Shown piece by piece: positions 34,920 through 42,622 of a DNA stretch of 64,000 nt (the stretch's first letter is position 1; every line of letters begins with the position of its first letter). This DNA comes from Gemmatimonadetes bacterium T265 (GTDB taxonomy: Bacteria; Gemmatimonadota; Gemmatimonadetes; Gemmatimonadales; Gemmatimonadaceae). The stretch lies in the NCBI GenBank assembly GCA_019973575.1, contig BPUI01000002.1, positions 310,001-374,000 of the forward strand, in the 5' to 3' direction. A program made the position numbers and the translations under genes. A model generated the notes under the pieces. That model worked only from the letters and a program-made list of their open reading frames with translations. It made no database searches and was not told where the DNA came from.

Positions 34920-36502
34920 GCCGACGCCCCCGCGAGTACGGCGAGCGCCGCCGCGTCGCGCCCGCGCGCCCGCTCGCTCAGCTTCTGCGCCGCGAGCGGC
35001 GCCCACGCCTGCGCCGCGCAGAACGGCGCGCACTGGTGCGCCCCGCCGTCCGAGTCCGCCCCCCGCGTCCCGACGTGCACGCAGCACTGCAGCAGCCGCT
35101 CCTCGAGCATCGTGTGCACGTCCATGAACGGCTTGACCGTGACGCGCTTGATGCGCTCCCCGACGAGGCGCCGGAAGCGCGCGCGGTTGCCGACGAGCGC
35201 GTCCCCCGCGAGCCGCAGCAGCGTCGAGAGCCCGAGGTCGCACGCCTCGCACACGTCCCGGAACAGCCCCGCGAGCGACGGGTGCGTGAGCGAACTCTGC
35301 TCGCTCAGCAGGCCTAACAGCGACTCCTTGACGAGCCCGCGCAGCTCCGCGCTCACCTCCGGGTCGTTGATCCGGTTGGCGACGAGCCCGAGGTGCGCCC
35401 GCAGCCGCTCGTGCCCGATGATCCCGACGAGCGAGCGCCACTCCCCGCGGTCGGTCTTCAGCAGGTAGCCCACCGAGCAGCAGTGCGGGTGCGAGCACGG
35501 CAGCGCCGTGAGGTCGCGCCACGTGACCAGTCCGCCCGTCTGCGGCCCGAGCCGCGCGAGCACCCCGCCGTGCGTGAGCCGCGCGAGCGGGTCGACCGCG
35601 CCGGCGCGCCCGGAGCCGAACACGGGCTGGACGCTCACCCCGCCGACGAACGGCGTGTCGAGCGCGAGCCGCAGCACGCCGCCGACCTCGTCGTCGTTCA
35701 CGCCTAACGCGGCGGTCATCGTGAGCGTCGTGAACACGCCGGCCTCGCTGAGCCGCCGCACCGCGTCCGCCTTGACGCGCCCCAGCTCCGCGCCGCGGTG
35801 GTACCGGTGCGTCTCGCGGCGGAAGCCGTCGAACTGCAGGTAGACCTCGACCCGCTCGCGGTGCCGCTCGAAGACGCGCAGCAGTCCGTCGTCCCTCGCG
35901 AGCGCGAGGCCGTTGGAGTTGACGAGCACGCGCACCACGTCCCGCTCGAGCACCCGGTCCAGCAGCTCGGCGAAGCGCGGGTGCGTCGTCGGCTCGCCGC
36001 CCGAGAGCATCAGCACGTCCAGGCGGCCGTTCTCGCGCGCGAGGCGCTGGTCGACGTTCGCGAGCACCTCGTCGACCGGCACCACCCCGCCGAGCCCCGG
36101 CGCCGACTCCGCGAAGCACGTCGGGCAACAGAGGTTGCACGTGGCCGTGACGTCCTCCAGCAGGATGCAGGTGTGCTGCGTCTGCATCTCGCCGAGCCCG
36201 CGCAGGTAGGCGGCCGGCACGGGGTCCCAGTTGCCCGCGTGGTCGGGCACGTGCGCCTTCGTCGGCGCCGTCCACTGCTCCAGGTAGGCGAGGATCTCGG
36301 GCTCCTCGTCGTAGAGCGTGACGACGCGCCCGTGGGTCGGACAGCCACGCACGAGCCACACGCGCCCCTCCGCGACCGCGAGGTAGCCGGCGAGCCGCGC
36401 CACCTCGTGCAGCGCTCGGTCGGGCGATTCGGCGTGGCACGCGGGGCAGAACGCGGTCACGTAGCGGATCACGCGGTCGGGGCGAAGGGCCATGCCGGGC
36501 AT
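34916..36502 (-). CDS. COG1964-type radical SAM enzyme (MJ0619/Tes-like)
   Basis: A 528-residue radical SAM protein. The N-terminus holds a zinc- or iron-binding motif pair (AFCPACHAE, VRGCPTHGRVVTLY), as in COG1964 proteins. The radical SAM cluster motif is CNLCCPTC (CX3CX2C), preceded by LLEDVTATCN, and is followed by LMLSGGEPTTHPRFAELLDR and VLVNSNGLAL. Further Cys residues occur at ALPCSHPHCCSVGYLLK, DVCEACDLG, and the C-terminal QCCVHVGT and CAPFCAAQAW, resembling the RCCIHY and PFCAYN end of this family. Archaeal relatives join lipid tails (tetraether synthase) or methylate cofactors. Its substrate here is unknown. Gene neighbours are an Lgt paralogue and two membrane proteins, so a lipid or lipoprotein substrate is plausible. 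ATG at 36502 or 36493 could be the start. Confidence 0.88.
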   Translation of the reverse strand: MPGMALRPDRVIRYVTAFCPACHAESPDRALHEVARLAGYLAVAEGRVWLVRGCPTHGRVVTLYDEEPEILAYLEQWTAPTKAHVPDHAGNWDPVPAAYLRGLGEMQTQHTCILLEDVTATCNLCCPTCFAESAPGLGGVVPVDEVLANVDQRLARENGRLDVLMLSGGEPTTHPRFAELLDRVLERDVVRVLVNSNGLALARDDGLLRVFERHRERVEVYLQFDGFRRETHRYHRGAELGRVKADAVRRLSEAGVFTTLTMTAALGVNDDEVGGVLRLALDTPFVGGVSVQPVFGSGRAGAVDPLARLTHGGVLARLGPQTGGLVTWRDLTALPCSHPHCCSVGYLLKTDRGEWRSLVGIIGHERLRAHLGLVANRINDPEVSAELRGLVKESLLGLLSEQSSLTHPSLAGLFRDVCEACDLGLSTLLRLAGDALVGNRARFRRLVGERIKRVTVKPFMDVHTMLEERLLQCCVHVGTRGADSDGGAHQCAPFCAAQAWAPLAAQKLSERARGRDAAALAVLAGASA

Positions 36503-36550
36503 GCGCGAAGGGGTAGGGGAAGACGTCGGGGCAGCGGGCGCGGGCGCCGG

Positions 36551-36907
36551 TCAGTGCATGTTGCCCAGATTCGAGAGCACGAGCACGGTACACCCGCCGA
36601 AGATGACGAGGCCGAGCAGGAGGCCGACGAGGAAGCGTCGCACGCGCGCCCGCGACGGCTCGTCCCGCCGCCACGCGCGTGCGCCCGTCCACCCCAGCCA
36701 GCCGACGCCGAGCAGGAACCCGATCCCGTACGTCATGACGCCGACGAGCGGCAGCCCGAAGAACGCGAGCACGCCGAGCGCGATGTACTGAACCGTCTCC
36801 GCGCCCGAGAGCACGGGCCTAACGGGCGCGAGCAGCTCCGGCGCCGGCGGCTCCGGCGGCTCCGGCGCCGGCAACTCCGGCGCGAGCGGCGCCTCGTCGT
36901 CGCTCAC
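36551..36907 (-). CDS. Proline-rich N-tail membrane protein, lgt-coupled
   Basis: A 118-residue protein with an acidic, Pro-rich N-terminal tail (APLAPELPAPEPPEPPAPEL) and two or three hydrophobic helices (VQYIALGVLAFFGLPLVGVMTYGIGFLLGVGWLGW and FLVGLLLGLVIFGGCTVLVL). The GTG at 36907 overlaps the stop codon of the Lgt-like gene by four bases, GTGA. I do not recognise the family. The gene lies between the Lgt paralogue and the radical SAM enzyme on the same strand, 48 bases before the latter, and is probably part of the same unit. Confidence 0.65.
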   Translation of the reverse strand: MSDDEAPLAPELPAPEPPEPPAPELLAPVRPVLSGAETVQYIALGVLAFFGLPLVGVMTYGIGFLLGVGWLGWTGARAWRRDEPSRARVRRFLVGLLLGLVIFGGCTVLVLSNLGNMH

Positions 36908-37704
36908 GCGCGGGCCACGCCGAACGACGCCGGCCGGGGCGCGGGCGTCGCCATCCGCCACGCGCGCCATGCGAGTCCCGGCCCCGCCGCGAGCAGGAAC
37001 AGCTGTCCGCGCGTGAGCCCGTGCCACACCACGTCGTTCCCCCGCACGAACTCCACCCCAAACCGAAACACCGCGTAGGCCAGCAGGTACCACGCCCAGC
37101 GCGCGCCATCTGGGGCGGGGCGCCGCCGCGTCGCCCACAGCACCGCGAACGCCAGCAGGTGGAACGCCACCTCGTACGCGAACGACGGGTGCAGCGGCCG
37201 CCCCGCGGCGCACCACGCCGGGCACCCCGGCGTGCGCGCGGCTTCCGCCGCCGTGAGCCGCACGCCCCAGGCGCCTCCGGTCGGCGTGCCGGGCGGCTCG
37301 CTCAGGAGGCAGCCCACCCGCCCGACGGCCATGCCTAACGCGACCGCGGGCGCGAACAGGTCCCCCGTGCGCCGCCGGTAATCGACGAGCCGCTTGGCGA
37401 GCACCGCCCCTGCGTACGCGCCCGCGAGCCCGCCGAGGACGCTGCGCCCGCCGCGGACCATCACCCCCGCGAACGACGCGTCGCCGGTCACGGCCACGTA
37501 GCGCCACGCGGTCGACAGCTTCGCGCCGAGTGCGCCCCCGAGGAGGGCGCCGGCGACGACCCACAGCAGCCGCTCGTCCCCCGCCACCCCGCGCCGCCGC
37601 GCCTCGGCGAAGAACACGACCGCCGCCGCGGCCACCCCGAGCCCGACGAACGCCTCGTGGGACGGCACGGCGAACCGGCCGATCGTGAACAGGGTGGGGT
37701 GCAT
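36904..37704 (-). CDS. Divergent prolipoprotein diacylglyceryl transferase (Lgt) paralogue
   Basis: A 266-residue polytopic membrane protein of the Lgt superfamily, which transfers diacylglyceryl from phosphatidylglycerol to lipobox Cys residues. Recognisable landmarks are GGRSVLGGLAGAYAG (canonical GGMSFHGG), ALGMAVGRVGCLLSEP (canonical ALGRIGNFINGE), LHPSFAYEV (canonical HPTQLYE) and LLAYAVFRFGVEFVRGND with the essential C-terminal Arg. The two arginines known to be essential in E. coli Lgt (Arg143, Arg239) are kept, but the essential His103 position reads Leu and Asn146 reads Cys. It may therefore use another acceptor or lipid. It starts at the ATG at 37704 and overlaps the small membrane-protein gene by four bases. 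Confidence 0.82.
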   Translation of the reverse strand: MHPTLFTIGRFAVPSHEAFVGLGVAAAAVVFFAEARRRGVAGDERLLWVVAGALLGGALGAKLSTAWRYVAVTGDASFAGVMVRGGRSVLGGLAGAYAGAVLAKRLVDYRRRTGDLFAPAVALGMAVGRVGCLLSEPPGTPTGGAWGVRLTAAEAARTPGCPAWCAAGRPLHPSFAYEVAFHLLAFAVLWATRRRPAPDGARWAWYLLAYAVFRFGVEFVRGNDVVWHGLTRGQLFLLAAGPGLAWRAWRMATPAPRPASFGVARA

Positions 37705-37768
37705 GGCGGGGCGGCGGAGGGCGGGGTGGCCGACGCGCCCGCCGCCCGTACGCTAACCCAGGCGGGCG

Positions 37769-38656
37769 CTACCGCAACGCCCGCCGCACCCCCTCGATTG
37801 CGTCGAGCAGCCCCGCCGCGCTCCGCACTCCGCCTGCGCCCACGGCCCCGGCCGGGCCGGCTCCAGCCGCGAGCTCGCCCTCCACGCGGTCGAGGAGCGT
37901 CTCGAGCGCGACCGTCCCGCGGGCCACCGCCTCCCGGTGCCCGCGCGCGATCGCCCACGCCGCGGCCCCGCCGGCGAGCACGGGCAGCACGGCAACCGGC
38001 GCGACGACCGCGAGCATCGCGTGCGCGACGACGCCGACGCCGAGCGCGCCGCCCCCCGCGAGCACGCCCCCCGCGGCGGCGACGCCGCCCGCCGTGAGGC
38101 GCTGCCGCCGCGCGCCGCCCAGGTCGAGCTCCAGACGCAGCAGCGTGCGCCCGGCGTCGGCCGGCAGCGCGACCGCGCGCACCCCACGCGCGCGGCGCAG
38201 GCCGGGCGTCCCGCCGCCGCGGCGCAGCCCGCGCGTCAGCTGCCCGACGAAGTCGGTGCGCGCGTCCCACGCGGCGTAGACGCCGTTCGCGTCGGCGGCG
38301 CGGCGCGCGAGGCGCATGCACTCCTCGCGCTCCAGCCAGCGGCCTAACGCGTCGACCGCCGCCGCCGGCGCGCCGGCCACGAGCCGCGCCGCCCCGGCGT
38401 GCTCGGGCCCCGCCAGCCGGCCCGCGAGGTCGCCGGCGTCGCCCGCGTCCGCGGGCACCACGGCGCGCGGCCCCGCCGCGCGCAGCCGCTCTTCCGCGAG
38501 CGCGGCGCGCACGTGGTCGAGCGAGAGCCCCGCCTCGCGCGCGGCGTCGAGCAGCTCCGCGTCGCTCAGCCGCGGCTCGTCCCCCGCGCCCGCCGCGGTC
38601 TGCAGCTCCGCCGCGCGCGCGAGCACGCGCTCCATCGCCGTCCGGTCGAGGGCCAC
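37769..38656 (-). CDS. Unknown membrane protein, 295 residues
   Basis: I do not recognise this protein. The first 55 residues form a helical, charged domain (TAMERVLARAAELQTAAGAGDEPRLSDAELLDAAREAGLSLDHVRAALAEER) that resembles small N-terminal modules seen on several putative membrane proteins. The middle contains an aromatic-poor beta-like region (GVRAVALPADAGRTLLRLELDLGGARRQRL) and two glycine-rich hydrophobic helices (GGVAAAGGVLAGGGALGVGVVAH and MLAVVAPVAVLPVLAGGAAAWAIA), followed by a helical tail. The gene lies between the Lgt-like gene and a secreted protein gene with 3 bases between it and the latter, so it is probably in the same operon. Confidence 0.7.
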   Translation of the reverse strand: MALDRTAMERVLARAAELQTAAGAGDEPRLSDAELLDAAREAGLSLDHVRAALAEERLRAAGPRAVVPADAGDAGDLAGRLAGPEHAGAARLVAGAPAAAVDALGRWLEREECMRLARRAADANGVYAAWDARTDFVGQLTRGLRRGGGTPGLRRARGVRAVALPADAGRTLLRLELDLGGARRQRLTAGGVAAAGGVLAGGGALGVGVVAHAMLAVVAPVAVLPVLAGGAAAWAIARGHREAVARGTVALETLLDRVEGELAAGAGPAGAVGAGGVRSAAGLLDAIEGVRRALR

Positions 38657-38659
38657 GCG

Positions 38660-39814
38660 TCAGATCCCGCCGAGCACGACGTCGAGCTGCCGCGCGAGCG
38701 CGTCGACGATCGCGCTCGGCAGCGGGAACGCGGCCTCGAGCGCCGCCTGCGGGTTGACGTTAGGCGCGGCGAGCCCGGCCCCGCGCAGGTAGAAGCGCGC
38801 GTAGCCGTCGGCGAGCTCCGGCGCGGCGCGGCGGAGCAGGAGCAGCCCCCCGCGCACCTGCCCCGCGCCGACGTAGCGGCCGGCCACGCCCGAGCGCTGG
38901 TCCGCCGGCGACGTGTTGTCGGCCACCACCTGCCCGACGACCGCGCCGACCATCTCGTGCACCGCCGCGTAGCTCGCGTCGGCGGCGTCGGCCACGCGCG
39001 CGGGCAGGCCCACCGCGACGACGTTCTCCGTCTTCGACCCGTTCTGCGTGCGTCCCTCGCCGCCGAGCACGGGCGAGAGGAGCAGCGCGCCGTCCCCCTG
39101 CTGCGAGCCGGACAGGTAGCGCTGGATGCGCGGGCGGACCACGCCCTGCCACACCGAGTCCGCCGCGGCGAGCGGCGCGGCGCGCGTCTGCTGCAGCGCG
39201 AGCCAGTACTTGTGGTAGAAGCGGTCCCGCTCGTCCTGCAGCGCCGTCGTGTAGAGGCGCACCCAGTCGCGGTCCGCGGCGGCCGGAAACGCCGCCGCGA
39301 GGAACGCGACCGCGTTCGCCGTCTGTGCGTCGCGCACCGCGCGCGCGTCCCCGCCCGCCTGGACGAAGGCGTCGACCGCCCGGCGGAGCTCCTCGAACGA
39401 GTTGAAGGCGAGCGGAACGAACTGCGCCGAGAGCGCGAGCTGCGGGTTCGTCGCGACGCGCGCGCGCAGCCGCTCCATGTTCGCGTCGAGCTCCGTGTAC
39501 GCGTTCGCCCGCGTCCGTTCGGCCCGCATCGCGGCGCGGTAGCCGCGCGCGAAGAGCGGCACGCGCGCGGTGTCGTCGAGCACGAGCGCGATTCCGTGCA
39601 GCCACAGGTCCACATGCTCGGCGGTGCGCACGCGCCACGGCCCGCTCGTCCGCACCGGCGCGGTGGTCGGCACGGCGCCGGCGGCCGGCGTCTGTGCGGC
39701 CGATGCCTGTGCGTGCGCGACGCCGGCCGCCAACACGAACGCGGCGGCCGGGAGCGCGCGGTAAAACGTGCGGCAGAACGTACGGCGGACGATGCGGGTG
39801 GTCGGGCGTGGCAT
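38660..39814 (-). CDS. Secreted or periplasmic protein of unknown function
   Basis: A 384-residue product with a signal peptide (RALPAAAFVLAAGVAHAQA). The mature part is rich in Ala, Arg and aromatic residues with mostly helical character: VDLWLHGIALVLDDTARVPLFARGYR, NAYTELDANMERLRARV, WVRLYTTALQDERDRFYHKYWLALQQ, VGLPARVADAADASYAAVHEMVGAVV and GGLLLLRRAAPELADGYARFYL. The HEMVG sequence is not an HExxH zinc site. I recognise no family. The ATG at 39814 was chosen because it precedes the signal peptide. It is 3 bases from the 295-residue membrane-protein gene and probably cotranscribed with it. Confidence 0.75.
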   Translation of the reverse strand: MPRPTTRIVRRTFCRTFYRALPAAAFVLAAGVAHAQASAAQTPAAGAVPTTAPVRTSGPWRVRTAEHVDLWLHGIALVLDDTARVPLFARGYRAAMRAERTRANAYTELDANMERLRARVATNPQLALSAQFVPLAFNSFEELRRAVDAFVQAGGDARAVRDAQTANAVAFLAAAFPAAADRDWVRLYTTALQDERDRFYHKYWLALQQTRAAPLAAADSVWQGVVRPRIQRYLSGSQQGDGALLLSPVLGGEGRTQNGSKTENVVAVGLPARVADAADASYAAVHEMVGAVVGQVVADNTSPADQRSGVAGRYVGAGQVRGGLLLLRRAAPELADGYARFYLRGAGLAAPNVNPQAALEAAFPLPSAIVDALARQLDVVLGGI

Positions 39815-39933
39815 GCGGCGCGTGCGACGGAAACGCGGACGACGAAGCGGGGCGGACGACGAGCCCGCATCCGTACGCCGGCCGCCTTCCGCGCGATTCA
39901 TACGCGGCTCATACCCCGCGCGGGCCGGACTGG

Positions 39934-40140
39934 TTACGCATCGTCCGCGGGGCGGCCGCAGGTGATGCAGAACCGCCAGCCGACCTCGAGCTCCGTGCTG
40001 CACGCCGGGCAGCGGTGCACGGTGAGGTTCTCCCCGCAGTAGGGGCAGAAGGTCACCGGACGCCCGTCCGGCAGCTGCCGCGCGCACGCCCGGCACGTGC
40101 CGCCGAGGATCGGCGTCGGCGGGCGGATGGGGAACGGCAC
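39934..40140 (-). CDS. Small double zinc-ribbon protein
   Basis: A 68-residue protein with three Cys pairs: CRACARQ, FCPYCGENLTVHRCPACSTELEV and RFCITCGRPADDA. These form a double zinc ribbon of the kind found in DZR or zinc-ribbon_2 proteins. There is no catalytic domain. It may bind nucleic acid or protein partners in the cytoplasm. It sits between a secreted protein gene and a small membrane-protein gene, all on the same strand. Confidence 0.75.
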   Translation of the reverse strand: MPFPIRPPTPILGGTCRACARQLPDGRPVTFCPYCGENLTVHRCPACSTELEVGWRFCITCGRPADDA

Positions 40141-40169
40141 AGCGCGCGGCGCGCTCGGGTCGCCGGGCG

Positions 40170-40382
40170 TCAGCGACGTGCCGTGCTGTCCGCGCCGTCG
40201 GCCGCGCCCGCGCGCCCGTCGAGGTCGGAGTCGTACTTGCCCCGCGCGCCCCCGCCGGCGTGCGCGACGATCTGCTCGATCACACGCCGCACGACGGTCT
40301 CGTCGTGGTGCTGGGCGTCGCGGAAGCCCGCGGCGTAGCCAGCCGCGGCGCCGAGTGCGAGGAGAAAGAGGGGGCGTGACAT
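40170..40382 (-). CDS. Small single-helix membrane protein
   Basis: A 70-residue protein with one N-terminal hydrophobic helix (MSRPLFLLALGAAAGYAAGF) and a charged tail (RDAQHHDETVVRRVIEQIVAHAGGG, then KYDSDLDGRAG). It may be a YtxH-like or similar small inner-membrane protein. The frame shows codon-like GC at third positions and the spacing to neighbours is tight, so it is probably real. It is not assigned a function. Confidence 0.55.
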   Translation of the reverse strand: MSRPLFLLALGAAAGYAAGFRDAQHHDETVVRRVIEQIVAHAGGGARGKYDSDLDGRAGAADGADSTARR

Positions 40383-40413
40383 GCGTCGCGGACGGGAAGG
40401 GGCGTGGGAGCGG

Positions 40414-41124
40414 TCACCCGAGAGACGCCGCCGCCGGCGCGCCGGCAACCGGCGTCTCGCCACCGGTCGCGCGCGCGGCCGGGCGCACTCCCGGGTACGC
40501 CGGCGCCGGCACGAACGCCTCGGCCTCCGGGAACGGGTCGAGCGCGCCGCGCAGCTTCCCCTTCGCCCGCTCGGCCGCCACCCACGCGTCGAACCCCGAC
40601 GGCACGAGCCCGCCGGATCCCGTCTGGTCGGCCGCCGCGCGCGTCGCGAGGTGGTTCGCGTACTCGTTCTGCGGGTGCCCGTTGTGCCCGCGCACCCAGC
40701 GCCACATCCGCTCGTGCTTGGAGGCCGCATCCACGGCGCGCCGCCACAGCTCGAGATTCTCGATCGGCCCCGTCTTGCGCGTCCACCCGCGCGCCATCCA
40801 CCCGGGCACCCACGCCGTCATGCCGTCGACGACGTACTTGGAGTCGCTCGTGAAGACGACCGAGAAGGTGCGCGCCCTCTGCGAGAGTCCCTCGAACGTT
40901 TCGATCACCGAGCGGAGCGCCATGCGGTTGTTCGTCGTGTCGGGCTCGCTCACCCACCAGTCCCAGCGGAGGATCTCGCCGGACCCCGGGTGGCGCCACT
41001 CGACGAGCCCCCCCGCACCGCCCGGCGTGTCGCCGGCCTTGCCGTTGCCGAGGCAGGACTCGTCCGCGTAGACGGCGACGAGCGGATGCCCAGCGCCCTT
41101 CGCCGTGCCTTTCGCGGCGGTCAT
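40414..41124 (-). CDS. RNase HI-like protein with altered active-site residues
   Basis: A 236-residue protein; the first 160 residues fold as RNase HI, which normally cleaves RNA in RNA-DNA hybrids. Matches include VAVYADESCLGNGK (Asp10 site), TTNNRMALRSVIETF, VVFTSDSKYVVDGM (Asp70 site), TGPIENLELWRRAVDAA and WVRGHNGHPQNEYANHLATRAA. Against E. coli numbering, Glu48 (NNRMEL) is Ala here and Asp134 (CDELA) is Asn, while Asp10, Asp70 and His124 remain. A 75-residue Ala/Pro-rich tail follows. It may be weakly active, need other residues, or bind hybrids without cutting. The ATG at 41124 overlaps the stop of the 73-residue gene by four bases. Confidence 0.8.
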   Translation of the reverse strand: MTAAKGTAKGAGHPLVAVYADESCLGNGKAGDTPGGAGGLVEWRHPGSGEILRWDWWVSEPDTTNNRMALRSVIETFEGLSQRARTFSVVFTSDSKYVVDGMTAWVPGWMARGWTRKTGPIENLELWRRAVDAASKHERMWRWVRGHNGHPQNEYANHLATRAAADQTGSGGLVPSGFDAWVAAERAKGKLRGALDPFPEAEAFVPAPAYPGVRPAARATGGETPVAGAPAAASLG

Positions 41125-41342
41125 CTCACGACGTCGAAACCGACGAGCTCGTCGACCCAGAGGTCGAGCCGGTCGCCGGTGGTCGGGTGGACGGCGTCGA
41201 TGCGTTCGCGGCCGTCGACGAGGCGGAGCGACCGGGGGACGACGACGAGGTCGTGCGCGGCCTGGCGGCGTACCTCGATGCGGCGCCGGTCGGCGATCGC
41301 GCGCTCGAGGGCGTCGTACTGCGCGGGAGAGAAAGTGGCCAT
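41121..41342 (-). CDS. Conserved small protein of 73 residues
   Basis: Begins MATFSPAQYDALERAIADRR and ends DLWVDELVGFDVV. It looks like a compact helix-plus-strand protein. The middle RLVDGRERIDAVHPTTGDRLDLWV is beta-like. I do not recognise a family. Its stop overlaps the start of the RNase H-like gene by four bases (ATGA), and it starts 26 bases from the M20 peptidase stop, so it is probably cotranscribed. Confidence 0.6.
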   Translation of the reverse strand: MATFSPAQYDALERAIADRRRIEVRRQAAHDLVVVPRSLRLVDGRERIDAVHPTTGDRLDLWVDELVGFDVVR

Positions 41343-41368
41343 GCGCGAACGATAGTCAGGAACGCCGC

Positions 41369-42562
41369 TCACCCGCACCACGCGCGCACGAGGCGCTCCA
41401 GCACCCCCGTCGCGCGCTCCACCTCGTCGAGCGGGACCCACTCCTCCGCGCTGTGGGCGAGCGCGATGTCCCCCGGCCCGAAGCACACCGTGGGCACCCC
41501 CGCCGCGTTCAGCAGCGCGGCGTCCGTCCACGCGGGCATCCCCTCGACACGCGCCCCCTCCCCCGCGCCCGCGAGCGCCGCGCCTAACGCCTGCACGATG
41601 GGGGCGTCGGCCGGGACGTCGCTCGGCGGCTGCGCGAAGTCGAGCGCGGCCTCCGCCCGGAACGGCTCGCGCCCCGCCGCCCGCAGCCGCGCGGCCACCC
41701 GCGCCCCCGCCGCCTCGATCTCGCCGAGCGCGGACTCGGCGCTCTCGCCGGGGATCGTCCGCCGCTCGAGCCGCAGGACGCAGCGCTCGGGGTAGGTCGT
41801 CAGCCCGGCGCCGCCCTCGACGAGCGACGCGTGCAGCGAGCCCCGGCCTAACAACGGGTGCGGCGCGCGCGTCGGCAGCTCCGCGGCGTCCAGCACGTCC
41901 AGCTCGGCCAGCAGCAGCCCCGCGTGGCGGATCGCGTCGACGCCGATGTCGTAGCGGCTGCCGTGCGCGGCGCGCCCGTGCACGGTCACCGTGTACCACG
42001 CGAAGCCGCGGTGCGCGGGCATGACCGCGAGGCGCGTCGGCTCGGTGATCACGCATGCGTCGGCGCGCAACGCGCCGCTCTTCAGGCGCTCGACGAGCGC
42101 CAGCGTCCCCGCGCTCTCGAACTCCTCGTCGGCCACGGCGGCGACGACGACCTCGCCGCGGAGCGCGCCCGCGGCGTGCGCGCGGGCCGCGCCCGCGCAC
42201 ATCGCCGCGATGCCACCCTTCATGTCCGCCGCCCCGCGGCCGTACAGCCGACCGCCCCGCTCCTCGCCGCCGAACGGCGCGTGGGTCATGCCGTCGGTGC
42301 CCACGACGTCGAGGTGCCCGTTGAGCATGAGCCTCGGCGCCCCCGGCTCCGCGCGCCCGAGCCGGGCGATCACGTTAGGCCGCCCCGGCACGGCGTCGTA
42401 GAGGTCGACCGCGAAGCCCCAGTCGCGCAGCACCGCGGCGAGCAACTCGGCGCACGGGCCCTCCCCCGGCGCGCCGGGGATCATGTCCGGGTTGCGGGAG
42501 TCGACGCGGACGAGGGCGCGGGCGAGGGCCGCGGGGTCGGCAAAGGTGATGGGCGTGGACAT
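41369..42562 (-). CDS. M20-family amidohydrolase (ArgE/DapE-like deacylase)
   Basis: A 397-residue zinc-dependent deacylase. The metal site residues are visible: LNGHLDVVG (His-x-Asp), GRGAADMKGG (Asp bridging the metals), VADEEFESAG (catalytic Glu pair) and CFGPGDIALAHSAEEWV (C-terminal His). The dimerisation domain lies between (GFAWYTVTVHGRAAHGSRYDIGVDAI). ArgE removes acetyl from N-acetylornithine, DapE removes succinyl from diaminopimelate; the sequence fits the ArgE/ACY1 branch but the substrate is not settled. Neighbouring genes are not arginine biosynthesis. The ATG at 42562 is 60 bases past the GHMP-kinase stop. Confidence 0.88.
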   Translation of the reverse strand: MSTPITFADPAALARALVRVDSRNPDMIPGAPGEGPCAELLAAVLRDWGFAVDLYDAVPGRPNVIARLGRAEPGAPRLMLNGHLDVVGTDGMTHAPFGGEERGGRLYGRGAADMKGGIAAMCAGAARAHAAGALRGEVVVAAVADEEFESAGTLALVERLKSGALRADACVITEPTRLAVMPAHRGFAWYTVTVHGRAAHGSRYDIGVDAIRHAGLLLAELDVLDAAELPTRAPHPLLGRGSLHASLVEGGAGLTTYPERCVLRLERRTIPGESAESALGEIEAAGARVAARLRAAGREPFRAEAALDFAQPPSDVPADAPIVQALGAALAGAGEGARVEGMPAWTDAALLNAAGVPTVCFGPGDIALAHSAEEWVPLDEVERATGVLERLVRAWCG

Positions 42563-42622
42563 GCGCAGGGCAAGGTACTGCGGGCGGGGCGGTGGGGCCG
42601 GCCGTTTCGCCCGGCCCCGCTC

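Noticed and set aside
38660-39814. HEMVG in the secreted protein considered as a zinc protease site
   Set aside because: The HExxH consensus needs a second His four residues later; here the residue is Val then Val, so no metalloprotease call is made.
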